From positions 1 to 47,056 of the forward strand of contig KQ960837.1 of NCBI GenBank assembly GCA_001553355.1: a stretch of 47,056 bases of DNA, written 5' to 3'. The notes beneath the pieces are model-generated. The model saw nothing but the letters and a program-made list of their open reading frames with translations, made no database searches and was not told the DNA's origin. How positions within the stretch are numbered: the first letter of the stretch is position 1; each line of letters opens with the position of its first letter. Both the position numbers and the translations under genes were made by a program. Of the stretch, positions 16,990 to 24,151 are shown piece after piece. The DNA is from Veillonellaceae bacterium DNF00626. GTDB lineage: Bacteria; Bacillota; Negativicutes; Veillonellales; Dialisteraceae.

Positions 16990-18466
16990 GTCCCTGTCCC
17001 CCTTCCAATGCATGAACTACCGAATACTCTGCATCCTTCATATTAAAAAATGATTTTTCAAAAGAAATACCGGCTTTTTCCAAAGAAAGCTGTGCACGAA
17101 ACATATCAGGAATAGCCTCTTGATAAACTCCATGCTCATCCATATACCGAAGAACATCACCGGGCATCCCGTCACAAAGAATTTTCCCTTGATCCAAAAG
17201 AACAAAACGATTAGCATATGGCAAAGTTGCCTCCAAATGATGCTCAGCTACCACTACCGTAAGCCCCTCACGACGATTCAACTCGCCAACCATTTCATAA
17301 AATTCCCCAATACCTTCCGGATCAAGAGAACTCGTAGGCTCATCAAATACCAAGATATCAGGCTCCTCGGCAAGCACAGCCGCCACTACCAACCGCTGCC
17401 GCTGTCCGCCGGATAACGTAGCCACACGACGTCCTTCCATTCCGCCTAAATGCACTTTTTCCAAAGCTTCTGCTGAGCGACGACGAATCTCTTCCGGTGA
17501 AAACCCATGATTCTCCAAAGTAAATGCCATTTCCTCACCCACCGTGAGCGTCACAATCTGCGATGTATAATCCGACAAAATCACGCCGATACTATACGCC
17601 AATTCAGCAATACTCGTTTGCGTTGTTGCCTTTCCATCAGTAAAAACCATGCCGGTCATCGTTCCGCCATAATAATGAGGAACTGCCCCTGCCATTGCCA
17701 TAAGAAGAGTCGTCTTTCCCGCGCCATTAGGCCCTGTCACCACCAAGAAATCACCCTTCTTTACATCCAATTGAATATCACGAAGTACCGGTTCTTCAGA
17801 AAAAGGATAAGAAAAACTCAAATGCTCTACACTAATTACCCCTTCACCCGATTGTTTCAAAACCAGATTTTTATGATCACTATTCTTCACGCCGGACACC
17901 TTCATATATCCGAAAGACTGAAACAAATGAAATGCCGGGAAATAAAGAAATGGTGTAATCAATGCATTTCCCACACCTACCAAAGCCACCATCGGGAGCA
18001 TTGCATAAAGATAAACCTTCTGAGGAATCCCCATAACCAAAGTCAAAATAGAGACAAAAACAAATCCACTGACTATAGTTGCCAAAAAGCCGGTTATCAT
18101 AGGCTTCACATCAAACTTGCCAATTTTTAATGCCGGCACCGAATGAGCAAAGAAAGCGACCACAAACGATGCGAAAAACTCACTAAAGAAATTACCATAA
18201 GGAAATGCAGACTTAGACGTGAACACTTCCATAAGTGCTGCCACCATACAAATACCCACACACTGACGATATGACGGCTTCGTAAGCAAAATAGCCACCA
18301 CATACGTAGCAATCATCCAGTTAGGAGTAAACCCTGCCACCGACGGAGACACCAAATGTAAAATCATTCCGATAGCAAGCATCAAAGTAGAAATAGTCAA
18401 CCACCTAAGCTCACCCCCTCGTGCCTTTACAAAAATGAGCTTAGATACATCTACCACAGACTCCAT
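16976..18466 (-). CDS. Fused ECF S-component (TrpP-like) and ATPase A1
   Basis: A 496-residue fusion. Residues 1 to about 200 hold six hydrophobic segments of an S-component; LHLVSPSVAGFTPNWM and TSKSAFPYGNF resemble the tryptophan transporter family TrpP. From about 215 an ABC ATPase follows: ISVEHLSFSYP, Walker A VTGPNGAGKTT, signature LSGGQRQRL and Walker B ILVFDEPTSSLD. S-components are normally separate proteins, so specificity and motor are covalently joined here. TAGGAGGG sets the start at 18466. It lies directly behind a T-box with specifier UGG, which makes tryptophan the predicted substrate. Specificity is inference from regulation plus weak family likeness. Confidence 0.82.
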   Translation of the reverse strand: MESVVDVSKLIFVKARGGELRWLTISTLMLAIGMILHLVSPSVAGFTPNWMIATYVVAILLTKPSYRQCVGICMVAALMEVFTSKSAFPYGNFFSEFFASFVVAFFAHSVPALKIGKFDVKPMITGFLATIVSGFVFVSILTLVMGIPQKVYLYAMLPMVALVGVGNALITPFLYFPAFHLFQSFGYMKVSGVKNSDHKNLVLKQSGEGVISVEHLSFSYPFSEEPVLRDIQLDVKKGDFLVVTGPNGAGKTTLLMAMAGAVPHYYGGTMTGMVFTDGKATTQTSIAELAYSIGVILSDYTSQIVTLTVGEEMAFTLENHGFSPEEIRRRSAEALEKVHLGGMEGRRVATLSGGQRQRLVVAAVLAEEPDILVFDEPTSSLDPEGIGEFYEMVGELNRREGLTVVVAEHHLEATLPYANRFVLLDQGKILCDGMPGDVLRYMDEHGVYQEAIPDMFRAQLSLEKAGISFEKSFFNMKDAEYSVVHALEGGQGHVGA

Positions 18467-18484
18467 AACAATCCCTCCTAAAAA

Positions 18485-18749
18485 ATAATAAAAAAACCTT
18501 TCATTCCTCCGCAAATGCGAAGGGACGAAAGGAATTAATTCCGCGGTACCACCCTTATTGACTAAAAGTCCAACTCATGGCCAACACCATTATTCCCTAT
18601 AACGGGAGACCCCCGGCGGCTCCTACACCAAACGGTTCAGACCGCATCTCACAAGTCCATTCATGACAACTATTGCACCGCACTCCCACTTCCGGCGGCT
18701 CCCTGAACCAAATCATTATCACTACTCTTCTTGATCCTCGATTTGAATT
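18485..18749 (-). promoter_or_regulatory. T-box leader, specifier UGG (tryptophan)
   Basis: The minus strand carries the T-box core AGGGTGGTACCGCGG (18541-18555) and a terminator made of CCTTTC/GAAAGG arms and a long T-run (about 18485-18532). The Stem I base GGTTCAG/CTGAACC and the GAAGAGTAGT motif lie upstream. Aligning the block after the specifier with the second T-box in this window (ACTTGTGAGATGC versus ATCCCTGAGGTGC) places the specifier at 18657-18659, reading UGG. Uncharged tRNA-Trp would stabilise the antiterminator and switch on the ECF operon. The variable base in UGGU would pair with G73 of tRNA-Trp only by wobble, a small caution; an AUG four bases earlier is the alternative. 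Confidence 0.85.
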
Positions 18750-18755
18750 GTTCAA

Positions 18756-18784
18756 AGTATACCACTTCATATATAACCTGTCAA
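18756..18784 (-). promoter_or_regulatory. Promoter of the T-box/ECF operon
   Basis: TTGACA (18779-18784), 17-bp spacer, TATACT (18756-18761) on the minus strand, just before the T-box leader. Confidence 0.85.
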
Positions 18785-18804
18785 ACAAAAATCAAAAAAA
18801 ATTT

Positions 18805-19647
18805 TCATTCCCCATCAAAAAACACAGCAACCACTTTTTCTCCGCCATAGATAGACAAGCCGCACAAACAAAGATCAGACAATACAGGGACAGTCAACAA
18901 TAGCAAGGGATCCGCCACCATAAGAAAAGGCGAATCCACAGGAAGATAATGAAAAATAACCGACGGAAGAAATACAAGCGCCACATAAAACAAAGCAGAC
19001 ACCACCGTCTGAACAAAACGTTTTTTCCTAACACCGGTCAATGCAAAATAAAAATAAAAAGCAAAAAACCCCATAACTAAAACCAATTTTATAACAAAAA
19101 TCTGCTTCAATACCGCTGCCAAAAAGAATATAAGCATAAAAGGCGCCATCATATTCATTTGATACCACATCACCGGAAGAAGAGCAACTATCACGGAAAA
19201 AGGTATCACCCCACTCAAAAACGCAGTTGTCAGCCAATATTGAATAAAATCAGATTTCCCCTTCAAATACCTATAACACCAAACCGCTCCTTCTACCGCA
19301 AAAGCAGACAAAATAACAAAAGAAATCATACAAACCAAAGCCGCCAAAACGAACAAGATATATGAATCCTGATACAATGCTTGCCAACCATTAAGCAAGC
19401 ACCAACAAAAGAGTGTCAAAAATACAATCAACGAAGGCCATATCACCACATGAGCCACGGCGCGCGAGCGATAATAATCCTCACCCCGTTGACGAAAACG
19501 AAACAACTGATACACGATCGGAACAATCCAACCGATCCCTATAAAAACTAATAATGCCACCTGAAGTGCTGCTACGGTATGCCACAAAATTCCCACTGCA
19601 CTCACAGGACATAACAAAATCAAATACCAAGACAAATCACGTATCAT
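18805..19647 (-). CDS. Polytopic membrane protein of unknown function
   Basis: A 280-residue protein with about 8 hydrophobic segments and short charged loops, for example RFRQRGEDYYRSR and TGVRKKRF. I recognise no family. AGGTGATTTT before the ATG at 19647 (MIRDLSWYL) sets the start. It is flanked by the strong terminator at 19688-19729 upstream and the T-box promoter downstream, so it appears monocistronic. Its stop lies only 21 bp before the -35 of the ECF operon, so read-through into the T-box is possible. A role in transport is only a guess from topology. Confidence 0.7.
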   Translation of the reverse strand: MIRDLSWYLILLCPVSAVGILWHTVAALQVALLVFIGIGWIVPIVYQLFRFRQRGEDYYRSRAVAHVVIWPSLIVFLTLFCWCLLNGWQALYQDSYILFVLAALVCMISFVILSAFAVEGAVWCYRYLKGKSDFIQYWLTTAFLSGVIPFSVIVALLPVMWYQMNMMAPFMLIFFLAAVLKQIFVIKLVLVMGFFAFYFYFALTGVRKKRFVQTVVSALFYVALVFLPSVIFHYLPVDSPFLMVADPLLLLTVPVLSDLCLCGLSIYGGEKVVAVFFDGE

Positions 19648-19687
19648 AAAATCACCTCGCATCTATTTTACCATAATATTCATAGCA

Positions 19688-19729
19688 AACAGAAAAGGAC
19701 TTTGTCTGCATACAAAGTCCTTTTCTGTT
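19688..19729. terminator. Strong hairpin terminator upstream of the membrane protein gene
   Basis: A perfect 18-bp inverted repeat (19688-19705 and 19712-19729) with a 6-base loop; A-rich and T-rich ends allow termination on either strand. On the minus strand it ends the transcript that starts at the cobalamin riboswitch. Confidence 0.8.
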
Positions 19730-19744
19730 TGTTAAGTGTACTCA

Positions 19745-19863
19745 TGAAGTGCTACCCCAAGATATTTTCACTTCACTATATTGTAAGCCTCCCCCAATAA
19801 TAGCTTACTTGATTAAACAGTCATTGATTGTCTTGTGATCTTCTCATTATTATTTATCACAAG
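19745..19863. other. Cluster of three hairpins behind the cobalamin riboswitch
   Basis: Three inverted repeats lie in a row: TGAAGTG/CACTTCA (19745-19775), GTAAGC/GCTTAC (19783-19808, enclosing a GGGGGAGG on the minus strand) and CTTGTGAT/ATCACAAG (19832-19863, overlapping the end of the small ORF). None has a T-run. The spacing suggests an ordered RNA structure or an mRNA-stabilising 3' region. Confidence 0.45.
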
Positions 19864-19933
19864 GGAGAGAAATAAAAAACGCCACAAGAAATATAAACGT
19901 AATCATCCAAAAAACAATTACATCTAAACTCAT
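19850..19933 (-). CDS. Possible 27-residue single-span membrane peptide
   Basis: The first open frame after the cobalamin riboswitch. It encodes 27 residues starting MSLDVIVFW, with a continuous hydrophobic core, and ends SLPCDK and stop, so one membrane helix is predicted. No clear Shine-Dalgarno precedes the ATG (it follows GCGCGGC), which lowers confidence. No known family recognised. The ATG sits about 25 bp after the B12 box, where a riboswitch could control access to it. Confidence 0.3.
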   Translation of the reverse strand: MSLDVIVFWMITFIFLVAFFISLPCDK

Positions 19934-19954
19934 GCCGCGCAAGTTACTAACTAA

Positions 19955-20105
19955 AGAATTGATGGCACTCTGACTTCGTTCATCGCCTTACCATCATCTC
20001 GTGATGACATTGATGGCAAAACTCACTTCACAGTTACGGGCTAGCTCCGGACTCCCACCGAAATTTCCCATGACAACTCTCATTTATTCAATTGACTATT
20101 TAATC
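19955..20105 (-). promoter_or_regulatory. Cobalamin riboswitch
   Basis: The minus strand carries the conserved core in order: TGGGAA, then CGGTGGGAGTCCGG, GCTAGCCCGTAACTGTGA, a GATGATGGTAAGGCGATGA segment and the B12-box-like AAGTCAGAGTGCC. This matches the adenosylcobalamin/cobalamin riboswitch consensus in sequence and spacing. No ordinary cobalamin gene follows: only a 27-codon ORF, a hairpin cluster and a strong terminator come before the next gene. Confidence 0.82.
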
Positions 20106-20247
20106 TTTTATTATTTTAGCACAAATATTTTTTCCGTGCAACACCATTCATGAATAGAAATTTCCCTAATTATCGACTTCCGAAAAAATATTTCATCTAA
20201 ACATTCGATTAATTATAAGTAATTCATACTGCTGATACGAACCAGCA
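20106..20247. other. Short AT-rich gap between riboswitch and helicase gene
   Basis: It holds the presumed promoter region of the riboswitch transcript and the 3' end region of the helicase gene. No further feature is recognised. Confidence 0.4.
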
Positions 20248-21525
20248 TTACTTACCCCAACGCCCCCGTCTATTTCCTTTTTCCGTGTCATTCTTTCTCT
20301 TTTTTCGCATATCTGCCCCTTTGTGTCCCAGTGCCTTATGCTCCTTCTTCTTCGTAGGCTTATACATCCCGGGCACCACAGATTTTGTCACTGCCGCCTT
20401 CTTTACACGACGTACCTCACCCTTTTCATCATACTTCGTAATCTTTTCCTTAATCGTTCGCTCCAACTTACGAAGTATAGAAATATCCTCCGGCGTAGCA
20501 TAGGTCAGAGACACCCCTTCCATGCCGGCTCTACCGGTACGCCCGATGCGATGAATATAATACTCCAAATTACGCGGAATATCATAATTAAATACATGAG
20601 TGACACCCACGACATCAATCCCTCTGGCAGCAATATCAGACGCCACTAAAACTTGTATCCTTGCCTTTTCAAACTCACGAATGACCTGATTACGCTGTCC
20701 CTGCGTCATATCACCATGAATTTCATCCACTGCTAACTCCGTATCACACTGAAGTTTTTCCGCCAATTCATGAGCGCCCTCACGAGTATTACAAAAAACC
20801 ACCGCCAAATAAGGATGAAACTCCTCCAAATGCTTCAAAAGCAATGCATATTTCCTTGTCTTTGTTGTTTCATACACACGCTGCTCCACCGTCGATGCCA
20901 CAGCTTTTTCTGCCACATCAATATAACACGCTGCCTTCATATACTTATGTGCTAATTTTTTTGCTTCCATAGGCATCGTTGCACTAAAAAGACAAAGCTG
21001 CCGCCTCTTCGGCGTCGCATCAATAACCGCTTCTATATCCTCTCTAAACCCGGCAGCCAACATTTGATCCGCCTCATCCAATACAATCGTCTTCACTTCA
21101 CCAAGGCGAATACTACCGCGCCGCAAATGATCCATCAAACGTCCCGGCGTTCCAATAACAATATGAGGATCACGCTTCAATTTCCGGAGCTGATTCTCAA
21201 TCGTTCTACCACCGATAATATCCACCGCATCTACACCGTGACTCTCCGCCAAAGGTCTCAGCACCTCAAAAATTTGCTTCGCCAACTCACGCGTGGGTGT
21301 TAAAATAACCCCTTGAGTTCCACGCTCACTATTTATTCTTTCCACCAACGGCAAAAGATATGCCAAAGTCTTCCCCGTTCCCGTTTCCGACTTTCCGACC
21401 ACATCCTTACCCTTCAAAAGAACCGGAATAGCTCTTTCCTGAATCAAAGTAGGCACCTTAATTCCACGATGATACAAAAAATCCGCCGACATTTGACTCA
21501 TTCCTAATTGCACAAAAGCATTCAT
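20248..21525 (-). CDS. DEAD-box RNA helicase (CshA/DeaD-like)
   Basis: A 425-residue two-domain ATP-dependent RNA helicase: Q motif near TLIQERAIPVLL, motif I SETGTGKT, Ia PTRELAKQ, Ib TPGRLMDHL, II DEAD, III SAT, V ARGIDV and VI HRIGRTGRAG. The C-terminus is a short Lys/Arg-rich tail (RKKRKNDTEKGNRRGRWGK) likely to bind RNA; no DbpA or long C-terminal domain. Such proteins act in ribosome assembly, cold adaptation and RNA turnover. AGGACGGGTA precedes the ATG. It appears monocistronic. Confidence 0.93.
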   Translation of the reverse strand: MNAFVQLGMSQMSADFLYHRGIKVPTLIQERAIPVLLKGKDVVGKSETGTGKTLAYLLPLVERINSERGTQGVILTPTRELAKQIFEVLRPLAESHGVDAVDIIGGRTIENQLRKLKRDPHIVIGTPGRLMDHLRRGSIRLGEVKTIVLDEADQMLAAGFREDIEAVIDATPKRRQLCLFSATMPMEAKKLAHKYMKAACYIDVAEKAVASTVEQRVYETTKTRKYALLLKHLEEFHPYLAVVFCNTREGAHELAEKLQCDTELAVDEIHGDMTQGQRNQVIREFEKARIQVLVASDIAARGIDVVGVTHVFNYDIPRNLEYYIHRIGRTGRAGMEGVSLTYATPEDISILRKLERTIKEKITKYDEKGEVRRVKKAAVTKSVVPGMYKPTKKKEHKALGHKGADMRKKRKNDTEKGNRRGRWGK

Positions 21526-21610
21526 TACCCGTCCTGCCTTTCCCTATTTTCTAATCATTATACCATACAGATTACTATTTCCCCTACCAAAGAAATATCA
21601 CCACTCCAAG

Positions 21611-21638
21611 AAAAAACGACGATGCTCACACATCATCG
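21611..21638 (-). terminator. Terminator of the M20 amidohydrolase gene
   Basis: On the minus strand CGATGATG pairs with CATCGTCG (one G-T pair) around a 6-base loop and is followed by TTTTTT. It lies 20 bp beyond the stop codon. Confidence 0.75.
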
Positions 21639-21657
21639 CTTTCCCATCCCTATTTCC

Positions 21658-22908
21658 CTACTCAGAAAGTTCAAGCATACTCTCCAAATCAGTTGCCTTG
21701 AAACTACGTATCTCCGGCTTTTCCTTCAACATAGCAAGCACATAAGACAATGCCACTTCTACCCCGGTAACCAAACCTTTCTCCCCGATATCAAACTTCG
21801 GTGCGTGATGAACATAACCACTTCCCACCTCTTCATCATAAATACCGGTCAATACGAAAAGTCCGGGATAAGTAGCCTCTATAATCGAAAACGTTTCTGC
21901 GCCCATCCAAAGTGACGTACGTTCATGAATGACATCCTCACCGCAAGTCTCAATGGCTGCCCGACGACCGACTTCCACACACTCCTTCGTATTCACCGTA
22001 GGCGGGAAGAACTGATCCTCCAAAAACTCCTCACGACAACCGGTCATGACACAAGCATGATGAACAATATCCATCAAAGCCTTCCGGAAATTAAGACCTG
22101 CCTCTTGCGACTCACACCGTGCTGTACCGGCAAACACAAGCTCATCCGGAACCACATTCGGCTCATGCCCCCCTTCTACCGCGCCAAACGAATAAGTGAA
22201 ACACTCCGACGGCGGAACCCTCATCATCCGATAATTACGAAGCTCTGCGCCCAACTGAATAAAAGCCTCAATCGGACTATGTGTCTGATCCGGTCTTGAA
22301 CCATGACCACCAACGCCATGAATTTTCACCCGAAAGAAATACGCACCTGCCATCGCACTACCATCAATAATTTCCACCTGTCCCACCGGCACATCCCACT
22401 TCACATGCGTACCATAACAAGCATCAATATGAATATGATGATCACGCAAATAACGAAGAAGCTGAGGAACACCACGTTTTCCCAATTCCTCTGCCTCCTC
22501 AAACATCAGAACAACCTTACCTTCCCAATCCTCCTTATGCTCTACCAAAATCTTCGTCTCCGTCAAAAGCATAGCCATATGACCATCATGCCCACAAGCA
22601 TGCATAGCCCCGACATTTTTAGAAACAGCGACCTTTTTCTTCGATAAATTAGTAGCATCCTCTACAATAGGCAATGCATCGATATCCGCGCGCATCAAAA
22701 CCGTCCAACCGGGCTTACCGCTATCCAAAAAACCCAAAACACCGCCGGAAGGCACACGCACCGTCTCAATCCCCCACTCATGAAGACGATCCTCAATAAA
22801 CTCCATCGTCCGAAACTCCTTTTGCGAAAGCTCCGGATACTCATGAAAATACCTACGGAAAGAAATTAACTGTTTTTCTTCCTTCTTCACCAATGCTCTA
22901 ATATCCAT
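21658..22908 (-). CDS. M20D-family amidohydrolase (N-acyl amino acid hydrolase type)
   Basis: A 416-residue zinc-dependent aminoacylase/carboxypeptidase-like protein, related to hippurate hydrolase and IAA-amino acid hydrolases. The N-terminal FRRYFHEYPELSQKEF, RADIDALPI and the metal block MHACGHDGHMAMLL are family hallmarks; EEAEELGKRG gives the catalytic Glu pair. A dimerisation insert follows (VGGHGSRPDQTHSPIEA). GGAGGGG sets the start at 22908 (MDIRALVKK), although the frame is open 36 codons further. The substrate is not predictable; no linked transporter. Confidence 0.9.
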   Translation of the reverse strand: MDIRALVKKEEKQLISFRRYFHEYPELSQKEFRTMEFIEDRLHEWGIETVRVPSGGVLGFLDSGKPGWTVLMRADIDALPIVEDATNLSKKKVAVSKNVGAMHACGHDGHMAMLLTETKILVEHKEDWEGKVVLMFEEAEELGKRGVPQLLRYLRDHHIHIDACYGTHVKWDVPVGQVEIIDGSAMAGAYFFRVKIHGVGGHGSRPDQTHSPIEAFIQLGAELRNYRMMRVPPSECFTYSFGAVEGGHEPNVVPDELVFAGTARCESQEAGLNFRKALMDIVHHACVMTGCREEFLEDQFFPPTVNTKECVEVGRRAAIETCGEDVIHERTSLWMGAETFSIIEATYPGLFVLTGIYDEEVGSGYVHHAPKFDIGEKGLVTGVEVALSYVLAMLKEKPEIRSFKATDLESMLELSE

Positions 22909-23045
22909 ACTATCCCCTCCATTATTTTTTTTATTATAGAAATAGCCTGCCCCTCTGTCAATCAATGACATAAAATAACAACTACGGACAAACCAAACCC
23001 CCGTCATATAATTCATATAAAAATAAAAAATAAAATCCGCTTTTC

Positions 23046-23074
23046 TTGCTATTAGAAAAAAAACATGCTAAAAT
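23046..23074 (+). promoter_or_regulatory. Promoter of rpsT with overlapping palindrome
   Basis: TTGCTA (23046-23051), 17-bp spacer, TAAAAT (23069-23074). The -10 is the centre of a perfect palindrome CATGCT-AAAAT-AGCATG at 23064-23080, a shape suited to a repressor site. Confidence 0.7.
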
Positions 23075-23111
23075 AGCATGGTATGAATAAAACAGACGGG
23101 AGGTGAAACAA

Positions 23112-23459
23112 TTGCCGCAAATTAAATCCAATATAAAGACCATGAAAACCGATGCCAAAAAAAGAGCTGCTAACGCTGCAGTTCGCTCACGGATTCACGG
23201 TGCAATAAAAAAAGCAGTAGCTGCTGCTAACACAGAAACAAAAGACGAAGCTATACGTGCTGCGCAGAGCATTATCGACACTGCTGCACGCAAAGGCATT
23301 ATCCATAAAAACGCTGCTGCTCGCAAAAAATCCCGTCTCAATGACAATGTAAACGCTGCCATTGAAAAACAGAAAGCCTTAGATGCAAAAATGGCTGCAG
23401 AAGAAGCAAAAGAAGAAGCAAAAGAAGCTTACATCGAAGCAATGAATGAGAAGAAATAA
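23112..23459 (+). CDS. rpsT: Ribosomal protein S20
   Basis: A 115-residue basic protein of the 30S subunit; the body from PQIKSNIKTMKTD through ARKGIIHKNAAARKKSRLN is typical S20. It is about 28 residues longer than E. coli S20 because of an Ala/Glu-rich helical tail (AEEAKEEAKEAYIEAM). GGGAGG (23098-23103) lies 8 bp before a TTG at 23112, giving a start PQIKS like other S20 proteins; the GTG at 23103 is inside the Shine-Dalgarno region. A TTG start is common for S20 and can limit expression. Monocistronic with its own terminator. Confidence 0.93.
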   Translation: MPQIKSNIKTMKTDAKKRAANAAVRSRIHGAIKKAVAAANTETKDEAIRAAQSIIDTAARKGIIHKNAAARKKSRLNDNVNAAIEKQKALDAKMAAEEAKEEAKEAYIEAMNEKK

Positions 23460-23464
23460 AAAAG

Positions 23465-23496
23465 AAAGACGAAGACATCCCGTCTCGTCTTTTTTA
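23465..23496 (+). terminator. Terminator of rpsT
   Basis: AAAGACGA (23465-23472) pairs with TCGTCTTT (23485-23492) and runs into a T-tract, just after the stop codon. Confidence 0.8.
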
Positions 23497-23509
23497 TTGC
23501 CTAAAATTT

Positions 23510-24112
23510 CTATATTTTTTTAAACACAAATAAATATTCATGCGCTATTAAAAGAAAATTGTATTTTACACTATTTGTCTTCCAATACCCCGTAGCTTTA
23601 CAATTATGTTGCTCTTTGATGATTACTTCTTTCAATTTAAATCCCGCCTCTTGAAAAATTTTCATCACATCAAAAGACATCGGTATCATAAACCCCTTTT
23701 GCCTTGTATCTCCCATCAACACAGCACAAAATTTATTTTTTTTCAACACTCGATAACTTTCTTTTGCCACACTTTTCATCTCTGCCAAAAAATCTTTTAC
23801 TTTTAACAAAGATAAATCACCTTCTGTATTTTCACTATATGAAATAATATTTGCATAAGGCGGATGTGTACAAATTAAATCAATAGAATCATTAGAAATA
23901 AAATCTAAATGACGAGCATCCCCTTTTCGCAAATAAACTCTACCATTCGCCCCTTCATGTTCAAAATCAACTTTTTCTTTGCATCGTTCCAATGCCGTAT
24001 CATTGATATCTACACCAATGATATTTCTATTCAATAATTTCGCTTCAACATACCATCTCACTATATTATCAATGCAATAAACACCTTCGAATAAATTATT
24101 TATTTCGACCAT
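23510..24112 (-). pseudogene. DNA methyltransferase, N-terminally truncated or degenerate
   Basis: A 200-residue Rossmann-type SAM methyltransferase of the N6-adenine/N4-cytosine DNA class. The catalytic motif is THPPYANIISYS (TPPY type), the acidic ribose motif is IGVDIN and a further block is VLMGDTRQKGF. The SAM-binding FxGxGTT loop expected before VEAKLL is broken: the sequence reads FEGVYCIDNIVRWYVEAKLL. No ribosome-binding site precedes the ATG, which lies right after the hemL terminator. No target-recognition region or restriction gene is nearby. Most likely a decayed orphan from a restriction-modification system; a functional short RNA or DNA methylase is the alternative. Confidence 0.6.
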
Positions 24113-24151
24113 AAAAATAACACCGGATATATTTTCTCCGGTGTCGTTTTT
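24113..24151. terminator. Terminator of the tetrapyrrole operon
   Basis: ACACCGGA (24120-24127) and TCCGGTGT (24137-24144) arms with AT tracts on both sides. On the minus strand it directly follows the hemL stop and ends in TTATTTTTAT. Confidence 0.8.

Noticed and set aside
17507-18130. 207-residue plus-strand frame, basic and His-rich
   Set aside because: Antisense to the fused ECF protein; composition is typical of an antisense shadow.
22303-22647. 114-residue plus-strand frame rich in Met/His/Thr
   Set aside because: Antisense to the M20 amidohydrolase including its metal-binding motif.
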